Part shown: piece by piece, positions 54,245 to 63,870 of the stretch
Position numbering within the stretch: the stretch's first letter is position 1
How the letters are laid out: each line of letters starts with the position of its first letter
DNA from: Prorocentrum cordatum
Taxonomy: Eukaryota > Sar > Dinophyceae > Prorocentrales > Prorocentraceae
Assembly: GCA_963575745.1 (NCBI GenBank)
Contig: CAUYUJ010021660.1
Span: 199,712-263,711, forward strand
Reading direction: 5' to 3'
DNA: 64,000 nucleotides
Translations under genes and position numbers: made by a program
Notes under the pieces: model-generated
Seen by the model: the letters and a program-made list of their open reading frames with translations, nothing else
Database searches by the model: none
What the model was told of the DNA's origin: nothing

Positions 54245-55252
54245 CAATGGGGCCGTAGGTGGAGCTCCCTGCCATGCGAACCCTATGGGGCCACGATCCT
54301 TGTAAGAGGTAGTACGCCGAATCGGGGAAGGGGGCGCGCCATGCGAACCCTGCCACGGGGGACGGAGGTGGACTTAGGTGGGGCTCCCTATGGGGCTTGC
54401 GCAGAGCATGCGGACTTTGCCATTAAGACCTTCGGTGGAGCTCTTTTTTTTAGCTTGCAAAAACATGGCAGGGGCACGAACGGAAGTGTGTACGGCGGTG
54501 ACATGCGGACTTTGCAATTTGGGCCTTCGGTACGGCTCCATATGGGGCGTGAAGAATGTCGCAGGGACGAGCGACAAGGGTGCGGCAGTGGCATGCGGAC
54601 AATGCCATTTGGGCTCGGTTGTGCGCCCTATGAGTGGCATACGGTCTTTGCCATTTGGGCCTTCGGTGGAGCTCCCCATTGGCCCTGGAAAACCTGGCAG
54701 GGGCGAGCGAAATGTGTGCGACGGTGTTATGCGGATTTTGCCATTTGGGCTTTCGGTGGGGGCCACGAAGCGGGTGTGGGGCGCGTGCCAAATGAACGGG
54801 AACCCCCGTGCGGTCGGACCCACTGAGACCGTAGGTGGAGCTCCCGATGGGGCCACGAAGCGTGTGAGGGGCGCGCCAACATGAGCGGGCCCCGCTTGCG
54901 GTTTTCGCCCTCTGAGACCGTAGGTGGAACCCCCTTATGGGACCACGAAACGTGTGAGGGGTGTGCCGACATGACAGGGACACCCTATGCGGTCGGGCCC
55001 ATTGAGACCGTAGGTGGAGCTTCCTACTGGGCCACGAAGCGTGTGAGGGGTGTGCCGCCGCAGAGACATGCGGAGGGCAGAGGCAGGAGGGAGGAGGAGG
55101 AGGAGGAGGAGGAGGAGGAGGAGGAGGAGGAGGAGGAGGAGAAGGAGGAGGCAGAGGAGGAGGAGGAGGGGGAGGAGGCGGATGAGGAAGAGTGGACGCG
55201 GGTTACTTCGGGTTCAAAACGAAGACCCATCACCACACGACGGTTGGGAACA
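54245..55252 (-). mobile_element. E element 6 (inverted), truncated
   Basis: Units with GGTGGAGCTCCCTATGGGGC and CACGAAGCGTGTGAGGGGTG, plus a divergent subfamily with GACTTTGCCATTTGGGCCTT (54400-54770). GGA tract 55080-55150. Ends AACGAAGACCCATCACCACA then CGACGGTTGGGAAC, the reverse of the common left end. The right-end TTCGCCAGG motif is not seen at 54245. Confidence 0.8.
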
Positions 55253-55274
55253 GTTCATTTTAGTAGGAGTGGGT

Positions 55275-55732
55275 GGATAGCGCTCATGCGTTTATGCGCG
55301 CACATGATACACACATACGTACACACACATGTATGTGTACGTGCATGTGTATGTGTTTGCGCATGTGTGTGTACACATATGCATATATTCATGCATCTAG
55401 GCATGCATGCATGTATGTATGCATGCGTGTATGTATGCATCTAGGTATGCATGCATTCGGCATGTTTGTGTATGTATGCATGCATGCATGTCTACATACA
55501 CGTATTTCGGTTTTCATGTATGTAGGTATGTCTATACGTTAGTGACGTATGTATGTATGTATGCATGTATGTATGTATGTATGTATGTATGTATGCATGC
55601 ATGTATGTATGTATGTATGTATGTATGTATGCATGCATGTATGTATGTATGTATGTATGCATGTTTGTATGTATGTATGTATGTATGTATGTATGTATGT
55701 ATGTATGTATGTATGTATGCATACAGATATAT
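55275..55732. repeat. (ATGT)n / (GCAT)n microsatellite
   Basis: ACACATACGTACACAC-type repeats to 55400, then nearly pure TATG to 55720. Tyr/Met/Cys/Val and His/Thr/Tyr/Ile frames are shadows. Confidence 0.97.
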
Positions 55733-55819
55733 GCTCGCCCCCCCCAGCGCACCACAACGACCATCTTTCTCTTCCTCCTCCTGGCTCCCTCACGCTCCTC
55801 CCCTCATCAGGCTCAGCAT

Positions 55820-56156
55820 GTTCGATGGCGATTGTTCGAGAAGGCACCTGAGGCCTCTTGGATGTTCGTTGGGATATGCGGCGATGCTGGCGTCGTGGAG
55901 GTTCGCATTCGACAAACCCACTCTTCCGCCCAAGCCCAAACGCCCGCAATCCGAACGATAAATGCGGGATTGCTGGCGCGGTGTGGGCGGTTGGGCGGGT
56001 AGTCGCAGGTATATCGGCGAGCGGGCGGGCTCGCTGCGCCAGGCGATGGATGCGCTGTACCACAAGAACGAGCTGGCCCAGGAGTGGCTCCTGAGGATGG
56101 CCCTCGGTGCTCGGCGCGGCCCGCGCCAGGCTGATGCGCCTCGGCGTTGGGGCTGA
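55820..56156 (+). other. Possible short exons, unassigned
   Basis: Two adjacent + frames look protein-like: LASWRFAFDKPTLPPKPKRP (about 55884-55943) and, in a second frame, GSLRQAMDALYHKNELAQEW then LLRMALGARRG (about 56022-56115), ending at 56156. No family recognised. They could be exons of one gene with unidentified junctions. Confidence 0.3.
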
Positions 56157-56174
56157 GCGCCTGGCGTTTTGATC

Positions 56175-56230
56175 TCCTTCTCTCTCTCTCTCTCACTCTG
56201 TAAGTTGTTATTTCCTTTTATATCTGTCCA

Positions 56231-56292
<62 letters not shown>

Positions 56293-56335
56293 CATCTCTC
56301 TCGCGCTGCCCTCTCTCTCTTTCCCTCTCTCCCTG
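56175..56335. repeat. (CT)n microsatellite
   Basis: CTCTCTCT runs at 56180-56196 and 56230-56335. Confidence 0.97.
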
Positions 56336-56977
56336 TCAGTCTCCGCAGCGCTCGTGGCAGGTATTGCGAAAGTGTGGCTAGAAGAAAGCCACGGCGAATG
56401 TTTGCCTGCTTCTGGTGCGCGCTGTATATAGTTTACAGATATATTTTCGCAGGGCCTATCAGAATGCTTGTTACTCCACATCGAAATCGCTGCTTGGCCA
56501 AAAGCTCGGTTCATTAGAAACACGCAGACGGACATTGTCTTGCGCCCCTGCCTGTTGCAAACAAAAACGACGATTCGTTTCGAGTGCGCTCCTCGTGCAT
56601 CAGCGGCGCGCTGCCGCGCGCGCTATTCGGTTGCGTCCCAGGTTCGGACGTGCGCCGCGTGGCTGACATCGCCTGACGCCCTTGCGCGAACACATGTCGA
56701 GGGTGTGGATTGGTCAACGACTTAGGGTTTCATGGAACGCCGCGCCCAGGCCGCCCTCGGACTACCGCCTCACCGCCAAGTCGTCTTCGATGCGGATGGC
56801 GACCAGCCGAGCCATCGCATAAGCGTTGCCTCCCCGTTGGCACCCCTCCACCTCGCATTCGTCTTCGTTGAATTCGCAGCAGTTTTGGTTCGAGCGTTCA
56901 CTTCCGTCGTCGGGGCGCTGGCCCAGAGCCCGCAGCATTGCCCTCGCGGCCTTGCCGCTCGGCCGCCGTCAGCTGCC

Positions 56978-58453
56978 ATGGGCACGGGCCAGAAGTGCTT
57001 CCCGCCCGCGAAGAGAGGCAAGTTGCGCGCCTTCTTGAAGGGCACTGGCAAGAAGAAGGCTGTCATGAAGCGCACCGCAGCGATGAAGATGAAGAGGGGA
57101 GATGCCCCCAAGACTCGCGCCCCGAAGAGCGTGCCATACGTGCGCCACGGAGCCTTGACGACAAAGTCGCGGCGAGACCGCGAACAGTGGGCGCGCTGCC
57201 TGAAGGACATCGTGAACCGCCCCCTGAGGACTATCATCAACTTGCTCAAGAAGGATGGCGTCCTGCCCGAATGGCACGGCGTGGCTTGTCCGTACTGCCA
57301 GAGGTCAACGCTCGGCCCTCTCAAGGACTTCGGGGCGAAGGGGGGCGGGTGGGCGCGCATGTGCAAGGGCAGAGACTGCGAGCGCCGCGTACTGCCCCAT
57401 GCCTTCCACCCTATCTTTCGCGTCGGTGCTGGGAAGTCCCATGCTGGGCTTGGTGACCAGGCTGCGATCTTGTTCTGCGCTGTATCTGGGTGCACGCAGA
57501 CGACAGTTCGCTACCTGCTGAAAAAGAACCACAAGTTGGCGGAATCCATATACAAGTCTCTGTACGATGCCAGAGCCAATTACGTGCGGCAGGAAGAGAA
57601 GAAGATCCGCTTCGGCGAGGATGTCGAGTGGCCCGACGTCGAGGCGGACGAGGTCGACGTTGCCAAGGGCGAGGACCCAGACGCCACCTCGCGCACCAAG
57701 AAGCCAGTGGCGTGGGAGCAGTGGGGCGGGATTGTCCAGCGCGGAGACCCTAAGTCGCTCGTCCTCTTCAGGCTTCGCCCAGAGAAAACAGTGCGGGGGG
57801 CGCCAGGCCCAGGCCCGATCCGCAAGCGCGACTGGGCCCCGCTGGCCAAGAAGTGGCTCAAGCAACGCAAAGTCATACTCCACACAGACGGCGCCCGCTC
57901 CTACAAGCTGCGCGTTGACGGCGTGGTCCACGGCTGGGTCGTCCACATGAAGAAGCGCGTGAAGACCGCTGGTGTTTGTGTTTGGGTGGGTGGGTGGAGG
58001 AGGGGAAGGTGGCCGTCCCTCGCCGACGCCGATTGCGGCGGTGCCCTTTTCTGCCGCAGAGTCAATTGGCTCGACCACTTGACCAGAGGTACGATGTGGG
58101 CATTGTCAGAGTCGGCGCAGGCAAAGGACAGTCGGCCCCTTTGCCGCTCCTCGCAGGTGAACGGCAAGTACGTGTGGGTCAAGCCAGCCTTCACGAAGGT
58201 CAGGTATCACGACATTGCAGACAATGAATGCTCCAACAAGAAGAAGCGCATCTGGGTGAAGTGCGGGACCCAGATCATTGACCGCGTCTGGGGCGGGTTG
58301 ATGCGCCACCTTGGCCCCAGCCGCGGGGTGAACTCCCGCGCGCTGGCAAACAAGGTGAGGTCCTTCCAGTGGTGCTACTGGAACAAGGGCGAGGACCTGT
58401 GGGCGCAGACGGGCAATATGCTTACCGCTCTGTTCCAGCAGCAGCACGAGTGA
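56978..58453 (+). CDS. ISXO2/Merlin-type DDE transposase
   Basis: Start taken at ATG 56978 (MGTGQKCFPPAKRGKLRAFL): 491 codons, or 430 residues if the in-frame segment 57974-58156 is an intron. The frame is open upstream to an ATG at 56732, but that part is unlike the rest. Basic N-terminus (KGTGKKKAVMKRTAAMKMKR), then a zinc-ribbon-like ACPYCQRS ... CKGRDC. The catalytic core follows: VEADEVDV (acidic residues at 57641-57658), VILHTDGARSYK (Asp codon 57887), NGKYVWVKPAFTKVRYHD, and GTQIIDRVWGGLMRHL (Asp codon 58280). This acidic / TDG..SY / GTQ.ID.W order is the ISXO2-like DDE fold of Merlin elements; a third Asp instead of Glu is noted. It would cut and join DNA in the nucleus. The next gene on the strand is an ATPase-like protein 370 bp downstream. 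No frame break seen. Confidence 0.8.
   Translation: MGTGQKCFPPAKRGKLRAFLKGTGKKKAVMKRTAAMKMKRGDAPKTRAPKSVPYVRHGALTTKSRRDREQWARCLKDIVNRPLRTIINLLKKDGVLPEWHGVACPYCQRSTLGPLKDFGAKGGGWARMCKGRDCERRVLPHAFHPIFRVGAGKSHAGLGDQAAILFCAVSGCTQTTVRYLLKKNHKLAESIYKSLYDARANYVRQEEKKIRFGEDVEWPDVEADEVDVAKGEDPDATSRTKKPVAWEQWGGIVQRGDPKSLVLFRLRPEKTVRGAPGPGPIRKRDWAPLAKKWLKQRKVILHTDGARSYKLRVDGVVHGWVVHMKKRVKTAGVCVWVGGWRRGRWPSLADADCGGALFCRRVNWLDHLTRGTMWALSESAQAKDSRPLCRSSQVNGKYVWVKPAFTKVRYHDIADNECSNKKKRIWVKCGTQIIDRVWGGLMRHLGPSRGVNSRALANKVRSFQWCYWNKGEDLWAQTGNMLTALFQQQHE
57974..58156 (+). other. Probable intron in the transposase
   Basis: 183 nt, phase 0, GTTTGT...CTCGCAG. It separates VVHMKKRVKTAG from VNGKYVWVKP, which otherwise join into the usual contiguous core. 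The inserted translation (CVWVGGWRRGRWPSLADADC and on) is unlike the family, and GGGTGGGTGGGTGGAGGAGG gives it a biased composition. It is in-frame and stop-free, so retention is also possible. Confidence 0.6.
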
Positions 58454-58825
58454 GCGAGCCCATCTGCCGCTGCAGAGGCACTGCATACCTCCGTCTCAAA
58501 TGCCACCTACCCTGGCCCCGCACTGCTTCCCGCACGGCGAAATGTTGGGCCAGCGCAGCGAGAGTGCCCAAGCGATATGTGTGTGGACGTGCATATTGGT
58601 TCTGAGGTTCGAGAAAAACTACGTAGTCTGCCCGCATGGGAAGTCCGCCCGCAAGGGTATGATCAGGAGCAGCCGTCGCCGTCGTCGCGTCGCCGTCGTT
58701 GATTCAGCCCCCGCCCCCTGCGGTTGCCCCCGCCCCCGCTGTGTCCTGCCGCCGCTATTGATCAGGCTTGCGCAGGGTGTCCGAATACATTCGCACGCGC
58801 ACAAGCCCCTGGTATATCTCTGCTC

Positions 58826-60742
58826 ATGACCAACCTCCCCGCCCTCGGAATGAAGTCCCTGAGGGCGCGCTTGGAGGTCGAGGGGGCGGACGGCGAGAAG
58901 ATCCAGCATGTATTCGAAAAGGTCCGCGGCCACGGCTCGGCCGTCCCGATGTACCAGACGGCGTTGCACCCAGAGGAATTCCAGGACGATCCCCCAGCTC
59001 TCTACTCTGTAGGGGATCTCCCCCTCATGCCGTCTGAAGGTTGCAAGAAGATGAAGCATGCCTTTGCCGTTGTCTTGAACTACCAGGGGGACATCGACAT
59101 GGCCGCGGTGCGGGAGGCCATGGCGGTCAACGGCTACAATGGTCTGCCAGAGCTATTGCGCCCCAGAACAAACTGGGAAGCCCTTTACACGATGCAGTTG
59201 GCACTGGTGCCCGCTGGCGACGGCGACGGGGCGGACATCATCACGTACTTTCTGTTCTCGGGCCCGCAGCCGTTGGTCGACGTCGAGAACCGCCTCCTGC
59301 GTGAGAATGAAGTGTTGTACACGCTATCTTGGGGCAAGGGAGCGGACGTCAAGACGCCGTGGAAAGTCTTGGTCTACATGATGGATCGGCTCGGTGGCAC
59401 GCACTTCCGTTACCACCTACCCCCGCAGGAGAAGGGCGAAATGGAGAAGAAGAAGAAGTGCCTTCCCCAGGACATGACCGTATCCCAGTACCAGTTCATT
59501 AAGGACAACGCCCCGCGCGGCAACTTCGATTGCGAACAGATGATGTGGATCGACTTCCAGCTGAACGACCCGCAGAGCCCCATCCACAGCTGGAAAGAGG
59601 GGAAGATTAAGGAGGTTCTCTCGCACATTAAGGACCAGGGCATTCAGGCGAAAAAGATCACGTACCACCCCATCTTCATCTTCGACACAGGGGGCGAGGG
59701 CGTCGAGCGCGCGAAGCGCATCGTGCCTACTTTCAAGAGCCGCTCCTGCCTCATGGTCGGCGAGCCTGGCGAGGGGGAGACGCCGTGCCTGGAGACGCTG
59801 GCATTCGCCATGGGCGACTACTACGCAGACAAGCTGGGGGGCCGCGGCTTGGCCTCGTTCAGAGAGGGGCCAGACCTGGATTTCTTCAGGGCCGAAGAGG
59901 GCACGAAGCACTGCCCGTGCGTCTTTGATGACGGCGACTTGTTCGAGCAGCGCCCGAAGACGTTGAAGGCTTTCTTGGACGTCGGCCAGTTCCAGGCGAT
60001 GACGAGGGAGCGGTGGGGGGCTGCCAAGTTCGTTCGGGGTCAGGCGCGCTTCGCCGCGGAGAACATGTACGACGAGACGGCTGTCCCCACCATGGACGCG
60101 TGGCGCGGTCTGTGCATCTTGTCGCCAGCTGAGGCCAAGCAGAAGCGAAACCAGTACTTCTTCGACATGCTCAAGCGCACGTTCCCCAAGGACATGTCCA
60201 AAGCGAACGTCATGGCCCTCTTGAAGCGGTCCTCCGCGGTCGTGAACACCCCCAATGACGTGTTCGAGCGCTTGGCGGGTTTGGACTCGGACGTGACGAG
60301 GGCCCCGAAGGTTGGCCACTACATTACCAAGGCAGCGGGGAATATTCTCTACGACTACATCCACAACGGCGTGATGCGGGACGCCGAGGAATACAACTCG
60401 CTGAGGGACAAGCAGCTCCGCTTCATGAAGGCGCTGCTGGACAAGGGTTCCGTGCCCCTGCCTCTCTCGGTCAAGGAGGAGCAGCCGCCTGACGGCGCCG
60501 AGGGCGGCAGTAGTTCGTCGGCGGCCCGCGAGCCCCTCCCGCCCTTGCCCAAGCGCATCTGCTGGGCGAGGTCGTTCGGGAGCATCCCGGAGGTCGAGAT
60601 CGACCTCTCGAGCTCGCCCGAAGAGGCCCGCGGCGCCGCCGCCGCGCCCAGTAGCCAGGACCTCGCCGCTGCGCTCGCCGATGCAGACAACGGCGATCCG
60701 CTCGGCCTGGGCGGCGGAATGAATGCCGATGCGTCGGAATGA
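58826..60742 (+). CDS. AAA+/SF3-like ATPase, partner of transposase
   Basis: 638 residues from ATG 58826 (MTNLPALGMKSLRARLEVEG); the frame extends 34 codons upstream without an ATG. I recognise no named family, but the order of motifs suggests a P-loop ATPase of the AAA+ or SF3-helicase kind. A Walker-A-like CLMVGEPGEGETPCLETLAF lies at residues 309-328, with Glu 318 where the essential Lys is expected (GAG codon 59777). A Walker-B-like CVFDDGDLF (365-373) and a sensor-like GQARFAAENMYDETA (about 401-415) follow. The N-terminal 300 residues include FDCEQMMWIDFQLND and YHPIFIFDTGGEG. The C-terminus is acidic and low-complexity. It is on the same strand, 372 bp after the transposase, as in transposons with a helper ATPase. 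The K-to-E change would be expected to abolish ATP hydrolysis, so this copy may be inactive. Frame and codon use are otherwise clean. Confidence 0.65.
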   Translation: MTNLPALGMKSLRARLEVEGADGEKIQHVFEKVRGHGSAVPMYQTALHPEEFQDDPPALYSVGDLPLMPSEGCKKMKHAFAVVLNYQGDIDMAAVREAMAVNGYNGLPELLRPRTNWEALYTMQLALVPAGDGDGADIITYFLFSGPQPLVDVENRLLRENEVLYTLSWGKGADVKTPWKVLVYMMDRLGGTHFRYHLPPQEKGEMEKKKKCLPQDMTVSQYQFIKDNAPRGNFDCEQMMWIDFQLNDPQSPIHSWKEGKIKEVLSHIKDQGIQAKKITYHPIFIFDTGGEGVERAKRIVPTFKSRSCLMVGEPGEGETPCLETLAFAMGDYYADKLGGRGLASFREGPDLDFFRAEEGTKHCPCVFDDGDLFEQRPKTLKAFLDVGQFQAMTRERWGAAKFVRGQARFAAENMYDETAVPTMDAWRGLCILSPAEAKQKRNQYFFDMLKRTFPKDMSKANVMALLKRSSAVVNTPNDVFERLAGLDSDVTRAPKVGHYITKAAGNILYDYIHNGVMRDAEEYNSLRDKQLRFMKALLDKGSVPLPLSVKEEQPPDGAEGGSSSSAAREPLPPLPKRICWARSFGSIPEVEIDLSSSPEEARGAAAAPSSQDLAAALADADNGDPLGLGGGMNADASE

Positions 60743-61025
60743 GCGGGCGGCCGCTTCGGCGGGGGGCAGCCAGCGGCCAACGCTGCCCCTCGATATTATA
60801 AATGCTGATCGATTGTACACTGGCTGCCCCGACTATGCCAAAGACGAGGGAGTCACAGCAGCAACCGCAAACGCTACCTTCCAGAAAACGTTGTCGCCAC
60901 GTCGTCGTCACCCTCATATTATTTGTGAACTTGTTCTTCCTTTCCTCACCGTTTGCTGCCCACGTCTCCCGATCGGCTGAGCAAGGTCCGCTGCCCAAAG
61001 CTAGACACAGAGGGTCCATAAGGCG
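60743..61025. other. 3' flank of the transposon-like gene pair
   Basis: No terminal inverted repeat matching the 56400-56970 flank was found by eye. It contains GATATTATAAATGCTGATCG (60792) and unique-looking DNA. Confidence 0.4.
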
Positions 61026-61029
61026 TTGG

Positions 61030-61200
61030 TAAGGACACCTTGTGAAAACACAAGTCCCGTCCATGCTGCGGCCGCTGTCGTGAGGAAGCCTTGTGACACA
61101 CACACGCACACACACGCACACACACACACACGCACGCACACATACACACATACACACACACGCACGCACGCACACACACACACACGCGCCTGATAGTTTT
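61030..61200. repeat. (CA)n microsatellite
   Basis: ACACACACGCACAC from 61096 to 61188, preceded by one degenerate unit of the next repeat (CACCTTGTGAAAACACAAG). Confidence 0.95.
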
Positions 61201-61920
61201 AATCGTTTTCGTAAGGGAACTCTTATGAAAACGCAGGTATTCTTGATATGTTTGAAGTTTTTGACAAGAAAACCATATACAAACATAGCTATTCTTGATA
61301 TTTTTGATGGTTTTCATAAGGAAACCATGTGCAAACACAGATATTCCTGATATTTTTAATGGTTTTCGTTAGGAAACCTTGTGAAAACACAGATAGTCTT
61401 GACATTTTGTGGTTTTCTGGAGACGGGCGCCCTTCTTCCTCTTGCGCCACCAGCCTTTGCAGCGCGCCCGTATCAAGAAAACAGCATTTTTTTTTTTTTT
61501 TTTTTTTTTTTTTGGGGGGGTTCCTAACGAAAACCACCAACAATATCAGGAATATCTGTGTTTTCATATGGTTTCCTTACAGAAACCAACAACATATTAA
61601 TAATATTTGTGTTTTCACAAGGTTTCTGTGCGACAACCTTTCAAAATACTAAGAATAGTTGTGTTTTCATAGGTGTTCCTGCCTGGCGCATTGTCCCTGA
61701 GGGGCGTGGACCTGGGGAGGGAGCAGGGGGAGGGGCGCCCTTTGCTAGAAAACCAACAACTATCAGGAATATCTGTGTTTTCACATGGTTTCCTAACGAA
61801 AACCATCAAAAACATCAGGAATATCTGTGTTTTCATAGGGTTTCCTTGCCAAAGCATTCAAACATATTAGGAATATCTGTGTTTTCATATGGTTTCCTTA
61901 GAGAGCAGCCCCTTTTGTAA
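61200..61920. repeat. Inverted clusters of a 60-66 bp AT-rich repeat
   Basis: Forward units (61203-61415) contain GAAAACACAGATATTCCTGA and GGTTTTCGTTAGGAAACC. Reverse-complement units occupy 61520-61675 and 61750-61905 (TCAGGAATATCTGTGTTTTC, GGTTTCCTTA). A T run with G run (61485-61520) and two GC-rich spacers with GGGCGCCC lie between. The opposed clusters could fold into a long hairpin. Confidence 0.9.
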
Positions 61921-61929
61921 GGCTTCTCA

Positions 61930-62085
61930 TAAGGAGGATGAGGAGGAGGAGGAGCAGCAGGAGGAGGGTGAGAGGAGGAGGAGAAAGAAAAGAGAGGAAA
62001 CAGAGGAAGAAGCAGAGAAGCAGGAGGAGGGAAATGAGGAAGAGGAGGAGGAGGAGGAGGAGGAGGAGCAGCAGCAGGAGCAAAC
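61930..62085. repeat. (GGA)n / GAGGAGCAG microsatellite
   Basis: Purine-rich GGA, GAA and GCA triplets. Glu-rich frame is a shadow. Confidence 0.95.
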
Positions 62086-62127
62086 GATCAATGATGGATT
62101 TGTGGTCGTGGGTGGTTTGGGGTGCGC

Positions 62128-62128
62128 T

Positions 62129-62160
<32 letters not shown>

Positions 62161-62179
62161 GGGGGGGGGGGGGGGGGGA

Positions 62180-62222
<43 letters not shown>

Positions 62223-62380
62223 TTATACACACATATGTACGTACGCATGTACGTTTATACGTACGTATGCACATATGTCTATGTATGCATGTATGCATGC
62301 ATGCATGTATGCATGTATGTATTATGTATCGGTATACGTGCATGTATGTATGCCTGGCTGCCTGTCTGCACGTATTTATG
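62128..62380. repeat. G run, (TA)n and (ATGT)n microsatellites
   Basis: G run 62129-62178 with one T, then TATATATA 62180-62218, then ACATATGTACGTACGCATGT and GTATGCATGCATG repeats to 62370. Confidence 0.97.
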
Positions 62381-62385
62381 TATTC

Positions 62386-63870
62386 CCAACCCTCCTGCGT
62401 TGGGTTCTCGTTTTGAATAGAGCACTGCTCGCGCGAACCTTCCTTCCTTCCTTCCCGTCCCTCTCTTCCCCCCTGCCTTTGACCTCGCCATCCCTGGGGG
62501 GCTGCGATCTGCGAAACTGTCGCCACTTTCGAGGGCTGCTGGGGAGGCCAGCCAAACGGGACCTCGCCGTCCCTGGGGGGTTGCGATCTGTGAAACTGTC
62601 GCCACTTTCGAGGGCTGCTGGGGAGGCCAGCAGAGAGGGTACCCACCGCGGATCCAAACGGGACCTCGCCGTCCCTGGGGGGCTGCGATCTGTGAACTTG
62701 TCGCCACTTTCGAGGGCTGCTGGGGAGGCCAGCAGAGGGGGTGCCCACCGCGGACCCAAGCGGGACCTCGCCGTCCCTGGGGGGCTGCGATCTGCGAAAT
62801 TGTCGCCACTTTCGGGAGCTGCTGGTGGGTCCTGCGGAGTGAGGCGCCGCGCGGACCTAAGCGGGACCTCGCCGTCCCTGGGGGGGCTGCGATCTGCGAA
62901 ATTGTCGCCACTTTCGAGGGCTGCTGGTGGGTCCTGCGGGGTGAGGCACCGCGCGGACCTTAGCGGGACCTCGCCGTCCCTGGGGGGCTGCGATCTGCGA
63001 AACTGTCGCCACTTTCGAGGGCTGCTAGTGGGTCCCTGCAGAGTGAAGCACCGCGCGGACCTGAGCGGGACCTCGCCGTCCCTGGGGGGCTGCGATCTGC
63101 GAGATTGTCGCCGCTTTCGAGGGCTGCTGGTGGGCCCTGCAGAGTGGGGCACCGCGCGGACCTGAGCGGGACCTCGCCGTCCCTGGGGGGCTGCGATCTG
63201 CGAAACTGTCGCCACTTTCGAGGGCTGCTGAGGGGCGCAGCACAGTGGGTACTCACCGCAGACTTCGGTTAGACCTCGCCATCCCTGGGGGGCTGCGATC
63301 TGTGAAACTGTCGCCACTTTCGAGGGCTGCTGAGGGGACCAGCACAGTGGGTACTCACCGCAGACTCACATTAGACCTCGCCATCCCTGGGGGGCTGCGA
63401 TCTGTGAAACTGTCGCCACTTTCGAGGGCTGCTGAGGGGCACAGCACAGTGGGTATTCACCGCAGACTCGAATTAGACCTTGCCATCCCTGGGGGGCTGC
63501 GATCTGTGAAACTGTCGCCACTTTCGACGGCTGCTGAGGGGCACAGCACAGTGGGTACTCACCGCAGGCTCAGATTCGACCTCGCCATCCTTGGGGGGCT
63601 GCGATCTGTGAAACTGTCGCCACTTTCGAGGGCTGCTGAGGGGCACAGCACAGTGGGTACTCACCGCAGACTCAAATTAGACCTTGCCATCCCTGGGGGG
63701 CTGCGATCTGTGAAACTGTCGCCACTTTCGAGGGCTGCTGAGGGGCACAGCACAGTGGGTACTCACCGCAGACTAAAATTAGACCTCGCCATCCCTGGGG
63801 GGCTGCGATCTGTGAAACTGTCGCCACTTTCGAGGGCTGCTGAGGGGCACAGCACAGTGGGCTTCCCGCA
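62386..63870 (+). mobile_element. E-like element 7 with exact 102-bp repeat
   Basis: Left end CCCAACCCTCCTGCGTTGGG then TTCTCGTTTTGAATAGAG resembles the left end of the other E elements, but the body is different: 14 units starting GACCTCGCC.TCCCTGGGGG at 62481, 62560, 62662, 62764, 62865, 62967, 63069, 63170, 63272, 63374, 63476, 63578, 63680 and 63782 (101-102 bp after the first). Each has GGCTGCGATCTGTGAAACTG and TCGCCACTTTCGAGGGCTGC. 102 is 34 codons, so frames are open on both strands without proving a protein. No right end is seen before the window ends. Confidence 0.8.

Noticed and set aside
55200-55235. GGTTCAAAACG as a tRNA T-loop
   Set aside because: It is part of the conserved E-element left end (reverse orientation) and has no acceptor, D or anticodon stems around it. 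No tRNA or rRNA gene was found in the window.
56732-56977. Upstream ATG at 56732 as the transposase start
   Set aside because: The first 82 codons do not resemble the basic N-terminus typical of the rest of the protein, and an AG close before ATG 56978 could be the trans-splice acceptor. Not excluded.
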